DNA of 9,662 nt from NCBI GenBank assembly GCA_023252015.1, contig JAHEXS010000035.1:1-9662 (forward strand), in the 5' to 3' direction. Origin of the DNA: Candidatus Nitrosotenuis sp. (GTDB lineage Archaea > Thermoproteota > Nitrososphaeria > Nitrososphaerales > Nitrosopumilaceae). This document shows positions 1-6,744 of the stretch, piece by piece (the stretch's first letter is position 1; every line of letters begins with the position of its first letter). The position numbers and the translations under genes are program-made. The notes under the pieces were generated by a model. The model ran no database searches. It saw nothing but the letters and a program-made list of their open reading frames with translations, and had not been told where the DNA came from.

Positions 1-450
1 GATGAGAAAACTAACTATAAGAAGCGTAAGCTAATGCTTATGGGCAGGCGTGATTTTGTCACAATTCAGATTTCTAATGAAAATACTCTAGTTCAAATTC
101 ATAAACCCGAAATGAAGGGAGACTTGGTAATCGCGTCCGCACATTCTAGATTCTTAATACAAAAGGGCTGGAAGGGATCAAGAAAAAATGTCCCAGCAGC
201 ATATCTTACCGGTTATCTTGCAGGCAAAAAGGCACTCTCAAAGGGAGCCAAAGATGCAATAATGTACAGTGGAACAAGAAAATACACTCAGAGAATGTCT
301 GCTGCACTAAAAGGAATAATCGATGCAGGATTGACAATTCCTGCAGGCGAAGAATCACTTCCAAGTGCTGACAGAATAAATGGAGAACACCTTAAAGTAA
401 AAAACGATGTTGCAAAAATCAAATCCACAATTGATAGTGAGGTCAAATAG
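1..450 (+). CDS. rpl18: Large ribosomal subunit protein uL18 (L18), 5' end outside the window
   Basis: This is a 50S protein that binds 5S rRNA, with uL5, in the central protuberance. The reading frame is open from base 1 and the residues before the first ATG (34) read DEKTNYKKRKLML, which matches the N-terminal 'KTNYRKRL' segment of archaeal L18. The true start is therefore upstream of the window and the ATGs at 34 and 40 are internal. Visible family features are the lysine/arginine-rich N-terminus, the segment around VPAAYLTGYLAGKKAL, and the C-terminal IIDAGLTIPAGEESLPS region typical of archaeal/eukaryotic (L5e-like) proteins. It ends with TAG, and uS5 begins 2 nt later. The motif GAGGT at 439-443, inside its last codons, is a plausible ribosome-binding site for uS5. 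Identity is confident; only the missing N-terminus is unknown. Confidence 0.95.
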   Translation, partial: DEKTNYKKRKLMLMGRRDFVTIQISNENTLVQIHKPEMKGDLVIASAHSRFLIQKGWKGSRKNVPAAYLTGYLAGKKALSKGAKDAIMYSGTRKYTQRMSAALKGIIDAGLTIPAGEESLPSADRINGEHLKVKNDVAKIKSTIDSEVK

Positions 451-452
451 AC

Positions 453-1166
453 ATGAGTGAAACACAAACCACAAAACCAGATGCACCATCAAGTGCACCA
501 AGATCAGACTCACGTGGATATGGCCAAAGATCAGATAGACCAAGATCAGACAGACGTGGCGGATTCAAAAAAGAAGAAGAGATTTGGGTACCTCGTACGG
601 AACTTGGCAAAAAAGTTGCTTCCGGCCTTATCACAACAATGGATGAAATTTATGCTAATGGACTTAGAATACAAGAAGCAGGAATAATCAAAAAATTACT
701 ACCTGACCTGAAAAGCGAAGTAATTGACGTCGGAATGGTTCAAACAATGACCCCTAACGGACAACGAACAAAATTCAAGGCGCTCGTCGCAGCAGGAAAC
801 GAAAACGGCTACCTTGGTATTGGTCAAGGAAAATCAAAACAAATGAGAATTGCAATTGAAAAAGCAACAACCAATGCTTACCTTAACGTTAGCCCAGTAA
901 AGCTCGGCTGTGGAAGCTGGGAATGCAGATGCGATAAACCTCACTCTGTTCCATTCAAAGTACGTGGAAAAGGTGGCAGCGTTGTTGTCGAAATTGTACC
1001 TGCGCCAAGAGGATTAGGCCTAGTTGCCGGCGGAAAAATTAAAAATCTTCTCAAACTTGCAGGTCTTAAAGATGCATGGACTACGGCAAAGGGTTCAACT
1101 GCCACAATGAATTCTACATCAAAAGCAATACTAGAGTGTCTAAGACAGACATTTAGTCAGGGTTGA
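453..1166 (+). CDS. rps5: Small ribosomal subunit protein uS5 (S5), archaeal type with a charged N-terminal extension
   Basis: This 237-residue 30S protein sits near the mRNA entry and decoding region and contributes to translational fidelity. Residues 1-40 form a low-complexity, probably disordered tail rich in Arg, Ser and Asp, with repeated RSD units (18-19, 26-28, 31-33). The S5 double-stranded RNA-binding-like N-domain follows (about 82-148, with the YLGIGQGKSKQ stretch near 120-130). The C-domain (about 165-237) contains KGGSVVVEIVPAPRGLGLV. Cys153, Cys158, Cys160 and His164 lie in GCGSWECRCDKPH, the archaeal form of this loop, and could bind a metal. The ATG at 453 is preceded at 9-nt spacing by GAGGT (439-443). 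The stop overlaps the TTG of a possible longer uL30 start. Confidence 0.96.
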   Translation: MSETQTTKPDAPSSAPRSDSRGYGQRSDRPRSDRRGGFKKEEEIWVPRTELGKKVASGLITTMDEIYANGLRIQEAGIIKKLLPDLKSEVIDVGMVQTMTPNGQRTKFKALVAAGNENGYLGIGQGKSKQMRIAIEKATTNAYLNVSPVKLGCGSWECRCDKPHSVPFKVRGKGGSVVVEIVPAPRGLGLVAGGKIKNLLKLAGLKDAWTTAKGSTATMNSTSKAILECLRQTFSQG

Positions 1167-1171
1167 TCAAA

Positions 1172-1639
1172 ATGGCAAAAGCATATCTTGTAGTCAGAAT
1201 GAGCGGACAAATTAACGTCCCACACTGGGCAAAAACAACACTAACCCTATTAAAACTAGATAAAAAATTCAGAGCTACAATAATTCCAGCCAAAGACAAT
1301 ACTCTTGGAATGTTAGATAAAGTCAAACACTACATCTCATACCAAGAAGCAAATCTTGACATCACAAAAGAGCTTCTGAATAAAAAGGGCAGAAAAGAAG
1401 GATACAAAAAAATCACAAACGAAGACGTGACAAAACTTGGTTTTAAAACAATAGACGATCTTGCAGTTTCACTAAACGAAGGTACGATTTCATTAAACAA
1501 AGCAAAACCACTCAAACCATGGTTTGCACTTGCTCCACCGAGACGTGGCTTTAAACGAAGCACGCGAAAAACATATGGAGAGGGCGGCATACTTGGAAAA
1601 AACAAAGATCTAATCGAGCTTGTTAGGAACATGATTTAG
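1172..1639 (+). CDS. rpl30: Large ribosomal subunit protein uL30 (L30), long archaeal/eukaryotic form
   Basis: At 155 residues this is far longer than the roughly 60-residue bacterial L30 and corresponds to the archaeal L30/eukaryotic L7 form. The N-terminal core YLVVRMSGQINVPHWAKTTL is followed by TIIPAKDNTLGMLDKVKHYI, the conserved 'LGML.KVK.Y' segment. The C-terminal extension contains LAPPRRGFKRSTRKTYGEGG, which is typical of the long form. I chose the ATG at 1172, 5 nt after the uS5 stop, because MAKAYLVVRMSG matches the usual N-terminus. A TTG three codons upstream (1163) is in frame and overlaps the uS5 stop as TTGA, so a MIK-extended product is possible. A GGTTGATC stretch just upstream can pair only imperfectly with the 16S 3' end. 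Confidence 0.94.
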   Translation: MAKAYLVVRMSGQINVPHWAKTTLTLLKLDKKFRATIIPAKDNTLGMLDKVKHYISYQEANLDITKELLNKKGRKEGYKKITNEDVTKLGFKTIDDLAVSLNEGTISLNKAKPLKPWFALAPPRRGFKRSTRKTYGEGGILGKNKDLIELVRNMI

Positions 1640-2062
1640 ATGGCAACAAGACTACGAAAAACAAGAAAATTCAGGGGTTCTAGAACTCATGGTTGGGGAC
1701 AAATCGGACAACACCGAGCAAGTGGTCATAAAGGTGGACTTGGACAATCAGGATTACACAAGCACCTGTACAGTACTTTACTAAAATTTGATCCTGATCA
1801 TTTTGGTCACGATTCCACTCATCCACCTCACCCAAACATAATAAAAAAATGGGCTAGTGTAAGAGACCTAGACGATCTATATACAAAACATGGGAAACTA
1901 GAAGGAAACAGAAAGCTGATAGATCTTACTAGTCTAGGATACGACAAACTTCTTGGCGGAGGACAGGTAAAAAATGCCTACTTAGTCAAGGTCGACCAAT
2001 ACACCGCCTCTGCAGAAGATAAGATCAAAAAGGTCGGGGGAGAGGTGTTAGTCGTTGGCTGA
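1640..2062 (+). CDS. rpl15: Large ribosomal subunit protein uL15 (L15), archaeal/eukaryotic L27A type
   Basis: This 140-residue 50S protein is a late-assembling component contacting 23S rRNA. The basic, glycine-rich N-terminal extension (residues 1-40: TRKFRGSRTHGWG, then GHKGGLGQSG) is the rRNA-threading tail shared with eukaryotic L27A. The C-terminal globular part ends with a short beta-rich region (YLVKVDQYTASAEDKIKKVG). The length is normal for archaea. The ATG follows the uL30 stop codon directly, with no intervening base, and the last codons overlap the start of secY by 8 nt. Histidine is noticeably frequent at 29-64, as is common in this family. Identification is secure. Confidence 0.95.
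   Translation: MATRLRKTRKFRGSRTHGWGQIGQHRASGHKGGLGQSGLHKHLYSTLLKFDPDHFGHDSTHPPHPNIIKKWASVRDLDDLYTKHGKLEGNRKLIDLTSLGYDKLLGGGQVKNAYLVKVDQYTASAEDKIKKVGGEVLVVG
2042..2047 (+). promoter_or_regulatory. Shine-Dalgarno site for secY (supports its TTG start)
   Basis: The hexamer GAGGTG lies inside the end of uL15, 7 nt before the TTG at 2055. It is a perfect match to the sequence complementary to the archaeal 16S rRNA 3' end. It sits at a suitable distance and is the main reason to accept the TTG rather than an internal codon as the SecY start. Confidence 0.65.
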
Positions 2063-3485
2063 AAACACAATACAGCATATCATCAAAAAAGTAGTAGAAA
2101 AAACTGAACCCTATCTAGTCCAAGTACCAAAACCAAAAAAGAAACTCTCATTACAAACAAGACTGATTTGGACTGGAATCGTATTGCTGGTTTACCAAGT
2201 GATGGGTCAGACTCCGCTTTTTGGAGCAACCTCGCCACAATTTGATTTCTTACAATTTGCAAGAGTAATTTTTGCATCACAACAAGGAACTCTAATTGAA
2301 CTTGGAATTGGACCTATAGTCACGGCCGGACTTTTGATGCAATTGCTAAAGGGATCAGAAATTCTCAAATTTGACTTTACAAAGCCTGATGAAAGAGGCG
2401 TCTTTCAGACTGCCACAAAGCTAGTTACGTATATTGTCATTACCGTTGAGGCCGTAGTGTATGCTACTGCAGTCTATGGACCAGGAGTTGCCAGCCCGAC
2501 AACTCTCTATATCATAATTGGCCAGTTAATTTCTGCATCAATCATAATCATGTTCCTGGACGAGCTTGTCCAGAAGGGATGGGGACTTGGTAGCGGAATC
2601 AGTGTTTTCATCGCAGCCGGTGTTGCACAGCAAATAGTGTGGAACCTCTTCAGTCCTATTCCAGCAGGAGATGGAAGTATGGTTGGACTCATTCCGTACA
2701 TAGGACAGTCAGTTATGGGTGGTGATATCACAAACATACTGTTTAGAGGTAACAATCTGCCTAGCGTACTTGTATTTGGAATTACTGCAGGCGTGTTGCT
2801 GATTCTAGTTTACACGCAGGGAATGAAAGTCGAAATTCCTATAGTTTCAACAAAATACAGAGGATTTTCTGCAACATACCCAATCAAGCTAATGTATGTC
2901 TCAAACATTCCAGTCATTCTTGCATCTGCACTAACTGCAAACGCTGTATTCATTGGACAAATGATGTGGGCAAACTTTAACCCTCGAAATAACAACCCTC
3001 TTCTCAACATACTTTTACAGTTTGATCCGACAAGTCCTTCAACGCCAATAGGTGGACTAATTTACTATGTGACACCTCCAAGAGGATTCACAATTGCAGC
3101 ACTTGATCCTACTAGGGCAATAGTTTACGTTTTGTTTATGATTGGCATTGTAATCATATTTGGACGACTATGGGTTGAGCTTGGTGGACTGTCGCCAAAG
3201 AGTGCTGCAAAAAGCTTACTTGATGCAGACGTACAAATTCCTGGATTTAGAAGATCAAATCAACCCGTAGAAGCGCTTCTTAACAAATACATTCCATCTG
3301 TAACAATAATTGGTTCTGCAATACTTGGTGCGCTTGCCGGCGCATCTGATGTTCTTGGAGTAATCGGTGGCGGAACTGGTATACTACTAATGGTTGATAT
3401 CTTGATTAACTATTATCAGCAATTGATTCGAGAACAAGTCGAAGTTGTCATGCCACGTCTGGGTGCATTACTTGGGCGAAAGTAA
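2055..3485 (+). CDS. secY: Preprotein translocase subunit SecY (Sec61 alpha homologue)
   Basis: This is the pore-forming subunit of the SecYEG (Sec61-type) channel that exports and inserts proteins at the cytoplasmic membrane. The 476 residues hold about ten hydrophobic membrane spans between roughly 35 and 455, with no cleavable signal peptide. Diagnostic segments are GIGPIVTAGLLMQLL (84-98), DELVQKGWGLGSGISVF (169-185), PIKLMYVSNIPVILASAL (276-293), IPGFRRS (395-401) and GGGTGILLMVDI (438-449). These are the archaeal/eukaryotic versions rather than the bacterial ones. Start is TTG at 2055, supported by GAGGTG upstream and by the MAENTIQHIIKKVVEK amphipathic N-terminus. It overlaps uL15 by 8 nt and adkA by 14 nt, which implies coupled translation. 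Its partners SecE and Sec61 beta are not in this window. Confidence 0.97.
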   Translation: MAENTIQHIIKKVVEKTEPYLVQVPKPKKKLSLQTRLIWTGIVLLVYQVMGQTPLFGATSPQFDFLQFARVIFASQQGTLIELGIGPIVTAGLLMQLLKGSEILKFDFTKPDERGVFQTATKLVTYIVITVEAVVYATAVYGPGVASPTTLYIIIGQLISASIIIMFLDELVQKGWGLGSGISVFIAAGVAQQIVWNLFSPIPAGDGSMVGLIPYIGQSVMGGDITNILFRGNNLPSVLVFGITAGVLLILVYTQGMKVEIPIVSTKYRGFSATYPIKLMYVSNIPVILASALTANAVFIGQMMWANFNPRNNNPLLNILLQFDPTSPSTPIGGLIYYVTPPRGFTIAALDPTRAIVYVLFMIGIVIIFGRLWVELGGLSPKSAAKSLLDADVQIPGFRRSNQPVEALLNKYIPSVTIIGSAILGALAGASDVLGVIGGGTGILLMVDILINYYQQLIREQVEVVMPRLGALLGRK

Positions 3486-4050
3486 AAAAGTCATAATGGT
3501 TGGAATTGCTGGTGTTGGCAAAACAACACTTGTGGCAAAAATCGTTGAATTCCTAAATGATCGTAAAAAAAGTGTCAGTGTTCATAGTTTTGGAACAGTA
3601 ATGTTTGAAGAGGCAAAAAAAATGGGAATTCAAGACAGAGATGAGCTAAGAAAACTGTCTGTGTCAAAACAAAGAGAACTTCAAACAAAAGCAGCTAAAA
3701 AAATTGCTGGATTTAACGATAATGTCGTAATTATTGACACCCATGCATTCATCTCTACAAAAGAGGGATTCTACCCTGGCTTACCGTATCATGTTCTTGA
3801 GGAACTTAAACCTGAAAACTTTATCACGGTTTCCGCAAGGCCTGAGGAAATCTATAATCGAAGAATGAAGGACACTACAAGAAACAGAGACATAGTCTCA
3901 ATCGATAGTATAAAAAAGGAACTGGCAGTCCAAGATGCAATGCTTTCAAGCTGCGCCGTACTAACCGGTTCACCAATGAAATCTATACTTAACACGGAAG
4001 GAAAAGTTGAAGAGGCGGCTGAAGAGGTAATAAACGCAATAGGATTTTGA
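3472..4050 (+). CDS. adkA: Adenylate kinase, archaeal AdkA type
   Basis: It interconverts 2 ADP with ATP and AMP. With the TTG start at 3472 the protein is 192 residues, the typical length of archaeal AdkA, and begins MGESKKVIMVGIAGVGKTT. The P-loop is GIAGVGKTT (11-19). An acidic strand VVIIDTHAFI (85-94) and an Arg-rich lid region around RPEEIYNRRMKDTTRNRD (123-140) follow the AdkA pattern, which differs from bacterial Adk. A GTG at 3463 and a TTG at 3445 are also in frame, but they would add residues upstream of the first beta strand. GGTG at 3462-3465 stands 6 nt before the chosen start. The gene overlaps the end of secY by 14 nt. AdkA next to SecY is the conserved archaeal arrangement. 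Confidence 0.93.
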   Translation: MGESKKVIMVGIAGVGKTTLVAKIVEFLNDRKKSVSVHSFGTVMFEEAKKMGIQDRDELRKLSVSKQRELQTKAAKKIAGFNDNVVIIDTHAFISTKEGFYPGLPYHVLEELKPENFITVSARPEEIYNRRMKDTTRNRDIVSIDSIKKELAVQDAMLSSCAVLTGSPMKSILNTEGKVEEAAEEVINAIGF

Positions 4051-4052
4051 AC

Positions 4053-4676
4053 ATGGAACCAATCATAGTTTTACAATTTTTACAATCGATATTTCTGGAT
4101 GGTAATTTTCTTGGAATAACAAGCGGACCACTTGGCAGCGCAGATCCTATCGTCAAGGGAATGATTCCAGCAATGTTTGGAATTGTTGGATTTGCAATAC
4201 TACTCAATTTGTTTAATGCCGTAGTGCGAAGAAAACTAGTTGATCAACAAAAGCTACAACGAATCATGAAAGAAACAAAGGCTTGGCAAAAAGAACGCAT
4301 GGCCGCATTTAGGGCAAAGGATACTGAAAAACAGGCAGATCTAAACAAAAAATCCGCCTACATGAGTAAGCTGAACCAAGAAATGATGCAAATGAACATG
4401 AGGCCAATGATGATTACCTTTGTCCCACTGATTCTGGTTTTCTACTTTGTACTACCTCCACTGTTTTCATACACTGTGGCAATTTCCCCAATTCCACTCG
4501 ATATCATTCCAGGAGACTTTTTCCATCTGACATGTAATGCCGCAGATATAACAAAAACGCCTAACATATGTCACGTAAACAATGAAGTCTATTTTTGGGC
4601 TTGGTACTTTTTGTCATCAATTACATTTAGTGGCATAGTAATGAAACTAACCAAAACTTCAATGGATTTATCGTAA
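4053..4676 (+). CDS. DUF106 family membrane protein (EMC3/TMCO1/YidC-Oxa1 superfamily insertase)
   Basis: This 207-residue integral membrane protein is related to the archaeal DUF106/Ylp1 proteins, now grouped with YidC, Oxa1, EMC3 and TMCO1. By family it probably helps insert membrane proteins beside the Sec channel. I see three likely spans: about 36-58, 119-140 and 178-198. Between the first two lies a long charged, Met/Gln/Lys-rich helical stretch (60-115) that looks like the cytosolic coiled coil of the family. The loop between spans 2 and 3 should face outside and holds Cys161 and Cys173. I chose the ATG at 4053. A TTG at 4047 overlaps the adkA stop as TTGA and would add two residues. 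Its position between adkA and cmk, close to secY, is the usual archaeal context. Confidence 0.88.
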   Translation: MEPIIVLQFLQSIFLDGNFLGITSGPLGSADPIVKGMIPAMFGIVGFAILLNLFNAVVRRKLVDQQKLQRIMKETKAWQKERMAAFRAKDTEKQADLNKKSAYMSKLNQEMMQMNMRPMMITFVPLILVFYFVLPPLFSYTVAISPIPLDIIPGDFFHLTCNAADITKTPNICHVNNEVYFWAWYFLSSITFSGIVMKLTKTSMDLS

Positions 4677-4677
4677 C

Positions 4678-5238
4678 TTGATAAAATCAATAGTAATTTC
4701 TGGACCTCCTGCTATTGGCAAGACAACAATTTCTAAAGGACTCGCAAAAGAGTTTGGCCTACAAAGCTTGAGTGGCGGTGATGTTCTAAAGGATTTTGCA
4801 CAAGAGCAGGGATTTCAAACAAAAGGTGATGACTGGTGGGACACAAAAGATGGAATGAAATTCCTAAATCAAAGAAAAGATAACTATGACTTTGACAAAA
4901 AGGTCGATGAGAAATTAAAGGAGATCTTTCTTAAGGGAAATGTGGTCATAACAAGCTATACTCTGCCCTGGCTTGTTAAAGACGGAGTAAAAATCTGGCT
5001 TGCGGGCTCACCGGAAAACTGTGCAAAACGCATGCAAATAAGAGACAACATGCCGCTCTCAGAAGCACTCGGTATTGTCAAAAAAAGATACGAAGAAAAC
5101 AAGAATTTATACAAAAAATTATACGGCTTTGCATTTGGAGATGATTTATCCGTGTTTGACATTATGATATATACCGATGAGCTTGATGCAGGCAACGTTC
5201 TAAAAACTGCAATAGATGAGGTGCATAAAATATTTTGA
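4678..5238 (+). CDS. cmk: Cytidylate kinase (CMP kinase), archaeal type
   Basis: It phosphorylates CMP/dCMP with ATP in pyrimidine salvage and recycling of RNA breakdown products. The protein is 186 residues. It has a P-loop GPPAIGKTT at 9-17, a GGDVLKDFA segment (33-41) in the CMP-binding region, and the C-terminal pattern RMQIRDNMPLSEAL followed by KKRYEENKNLYKKLYG (135-150), characteristic of the archaeal Cmk group. The P-loop's Pro-Ala-Ile is slightly unusual compared with the more common PGSG form but still fits GxxxxGKT. The TTG start is 1 nt after the DUF106 stop, and MIKSIVISG places the first beta strand exactly where expected. Its stop overlaps the cbf5 start. In many euryarchaea one or two ribosomal protein genes stand near this point; here there are none. 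Confidence 0.92.
   Translation: MIKSIVISGPPAIGKTTISKGLAKEFGLQSLSGGDVLKDFAQEQGFQTKGDDWWDTKDGMKFLNQRKDNYDFDKKVDEKLKEIFLKGNVVITSYTLPWLVKDGVKIWLAGSPENCAKRMQIRDNMPLSEALGIVKKRYEENKNLYKKLYGFAFGDDLSVFDIMIYTDELDAGNVLKTAIDEVHKIF
5218..5223 (+). promoter_or_regulatory. Shine-Dalgarno-like site for cbf5 (supports its TTG start)
   Basis: GAGGTG, the same perfect anti-16S match seen before secY, lies inside the last codons of cmk and 11 nt upstream of the cbf5 TTG at 5235. The spacing is a little long but acceptable. It supports initiation at the overlapping TTGA. Confidence 0.5.
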
Positions 5239-6233
5239 AACTACCGCAACTGCAAAACTTGGTCGTACTTGATGATGATATCACAAATGATCAATTTGGC
5301 GTATACTTCAACAAAAGAACAATCAAAGACCTTCTGAATTATGGTCTGATTCTACTTGACAAGCCGCCAGGACCAACAAGCCATGAAGCCGTAGCCTGGG
5401 CAAAAAGAATCCTAAAACTTCCAAAGATTGGTCATAGTGGAACCTTGGATCCACAAGTCTCAGGTATCTTGCCGCTTGGCCTTGGAGAGGCAACAAAGGC
5501 ACTTGGCGTTTTGTTGCTTGGACCTAAAGAATACTATGGGTTGGGAAGACTGCATTCTTTACCAAGTAAAGAAAAACTCGATGGCGTCCTAAATCAATTC
5601 CATGGAGAAATTTATCAAAAGCCGCCTCAACGATCCGCAGTATTGCGCAAAACCAGAACCAGAACAATCTATGAATTGGAATTGATGGAACAAAAGGAAC
5701 GACTCTTGCTGTTGCGAGTATTGTGTGAAGCTGGAACCTACATACGTAAACTGTTCTACGATATTGGTGAAATCTTGGGGCCAGGTGCAACAATGGTTGA
5801 GCTGCGTCGTTCACGCGTACATCAATTCAATGAATCTCATAAACTAGTTACTCTGCATGAGCTTGCAGATGCATATGCGCAATGGGAAGAAAAGCAGGAT
5901 GATTCGAAATTATACAAATTAATTCTTCCAATAGAATTTGCGTTGACTGAAATAAAGTCAGTTGTAATACGGGATTCGGCAGTTGATGCACTATGCCATG
6001 GAGCGCAGCTTGCAATACCTGGAATTCTTCAAATTTCTCCAAATCTCTCAAAGGGCGACCTTGTTGGAGTATATACACAAAAAGGCGAAGTTGTAGCCCT
6101 GGCAGAAGCTCTTTTATCAGAAAACGAAATCAAGGACGCAACAAAGGGATACGCGTTTACCACAAATAGAATAATCATGGCGCCAAACACCTATCCGAAA
6201 AACTGGCGCACAAAGACTGTTCGCCCAAAATAA
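5235..6233 (+). CDS. cbf5: Cbf5, H/ACA RNP catalytic pseudouridine synthase (archaeal TruB/dyskerin homologue)
   Basis: It isomerises uridine to pseudouridine in rRNA, guided by H/ACA RNAs with Nop10, L7Ae and Gar1, and probably also acts on tRNA U55. The 332-residue protein has the TruB-family catalytic core (about 35-210). Motifs are LLDKPPGPTSHE (40-51), GHSGTLDPQVSGILP (67-81) with the predicted catalytic Asp72, KEYY (98-101), KPPQRSAV (129-136) and CEAGTYIRKL (164-173). A C-terminal PUA domain (about 241-318, including VVIRDSAVDALCHGAQLAIPG) would hold the ACA box or the tRNA 3' end. Dyskerin-like features and the PUA domain separate it from bacterial TruB. The start is TTG within a TTGA overlap with the cmk stop. 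It appears to be the last intact gene of the ribosomal operon. Confidence 0.95.
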   Translation: MKLPQLQNLVVLDDDITNDQFGVYFNKRTIKDLLNYGLILLDKPPGPTSHEAVAWAKRILKLPKIGHSGTLDPQVSGILPLGLGEATKALGVLLLGPKEYYGLGRLHSLPSKEKLDGVLNQFHGEIYQKPPQRSAVLRKTRTRTIYELELMEQKERLLLLRVLCEAGTYIRKLFYDIGEILGPGATMVELRRSRVHQFNESHKLVTLHELADAYAQWEEKQDDSKLYKLILPIEFALTEIKSVVIRDSAVDALCHGAQLAIPGILQISPNLSKGDLVGVYTQKGEVVALAEALLSENEIKDATKGYAFTTNRIIMAPNTYPKNWRTKTVRPK

Positions 6234-6234
6234 C

Positions 6235-6678
6235 ATGTTTCCAAAAGGACTCGTGCTCGCACTCTGCACCTGAGTAGTATCTGCAATAATATTTGGCATC
6301 TATCTAGAACAACTAAATTCCAAAAAACAAGGCCTAGAATTCATCGAAGGCCCATCACTATCCATTATGACAGACAAACAAAACTATCTTGCAGGACAAA
6401 GTGTGCAAATTAGAATTATAAATTCTGGAACACAAGTCTTGATGTTTTCTGACAAGACCCCAAAACTGCAAATTAGGGCACTTGACGGCACTACTATTTT
6501 TTCATCAAACACCCAAAACTCAACACTCGATCCAAAACAAGAATCCGTATTTGTCTGGAACCAAACAAAAAATGATGGCACCACGGTAATAGGTGGCCGA
6601 TACGTCGTAGAATCGAGCACATTTACAGAAAATGAGCAGAAAATCACTGATTCCGTCACTATTAACGTGCTCAAGTGA
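6235..6678 (+). pseudogene. Membrane-anchored Ig-like (BsuPI-type) protein with an in-frame TGA in the anchor
   Basis: An ATG 1 nt after the cbf5 stop opens a frame of 147 codons interrupted only by TGA at 6271-6273 (codon 13). The N-terminus, MFPKGLVLALCT, stop, VVSAIIFGIYLE, is one basic-hydrophobic membrane anchor or signal segment split by the stop. Trp (TGG) is the likely ancestral codon. Downstream residues form a beta-rich domain: LSIMTDKQNYLAGQSVQIRI (42-61), a central strand pair, then VFVWNQTKNDG and IGGRYVVESS (105-128). The W...DG...GxY pattern resembles BsuPI-like or other extracellular Ig-fold domains, which is my best but tentative call. The later ATG (6367) would start inside the first beta strand and lose the anchor, and no GTG or TTG lies between. 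It could be a real pseudogene or a base-calling error. Confidence 0.7.
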
Positions 6679-6704
6679 TTAGTAGATTCTAAGGGCTGGC
6701 TGGC

Positions 6705-6718
6705 AGGAAAATTTAAAA
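6705..6718 (+). promoter_or_regulatory. Putative BRE/TATA promoter of the inositol-phosphate synthase gene
   Basis: The purine-rich AGGAAAA followed directly by TTTAAAA resembles an archaeal BRE plus TATA box. Its centre is about 30 nt before the TTG at 6745, so transcription would begin at or within a few bases of the start codon. That implies a leaderless mRNA, which is common in archaea. It lies in the 66-nt gap after the interrupted gene and marks the change from the ribosomal operon to independent units. Confidence 0.5.
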
Positions 6719-6744
6719 CAAGTCCATCGACAACCAAATCAGAC

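Noticed and set aside
34..42. ATG codons at 34 or 40 as the uL18 start
   Set aside because: The upstream in-frame residues match the conserved N-terminal region of archaeal L18, so both are internal methionines.
457..687. Second plus-strand frame inside uS5
   Set aside because: It overlaps the low-complexity start of uS5, has a composition dominated by Gln, Asp, His and Lys, and stops early. It is an out-of-frame reading of the repeat region.
6271..6273. The TGA as a selenocysteine codon
   Set aside because: It lies in a membrane anchor where selenocysteine makes no sense, I see no SECIS-like hairpin downstream, and selenoprotein synthesis is not expected in this lineage.
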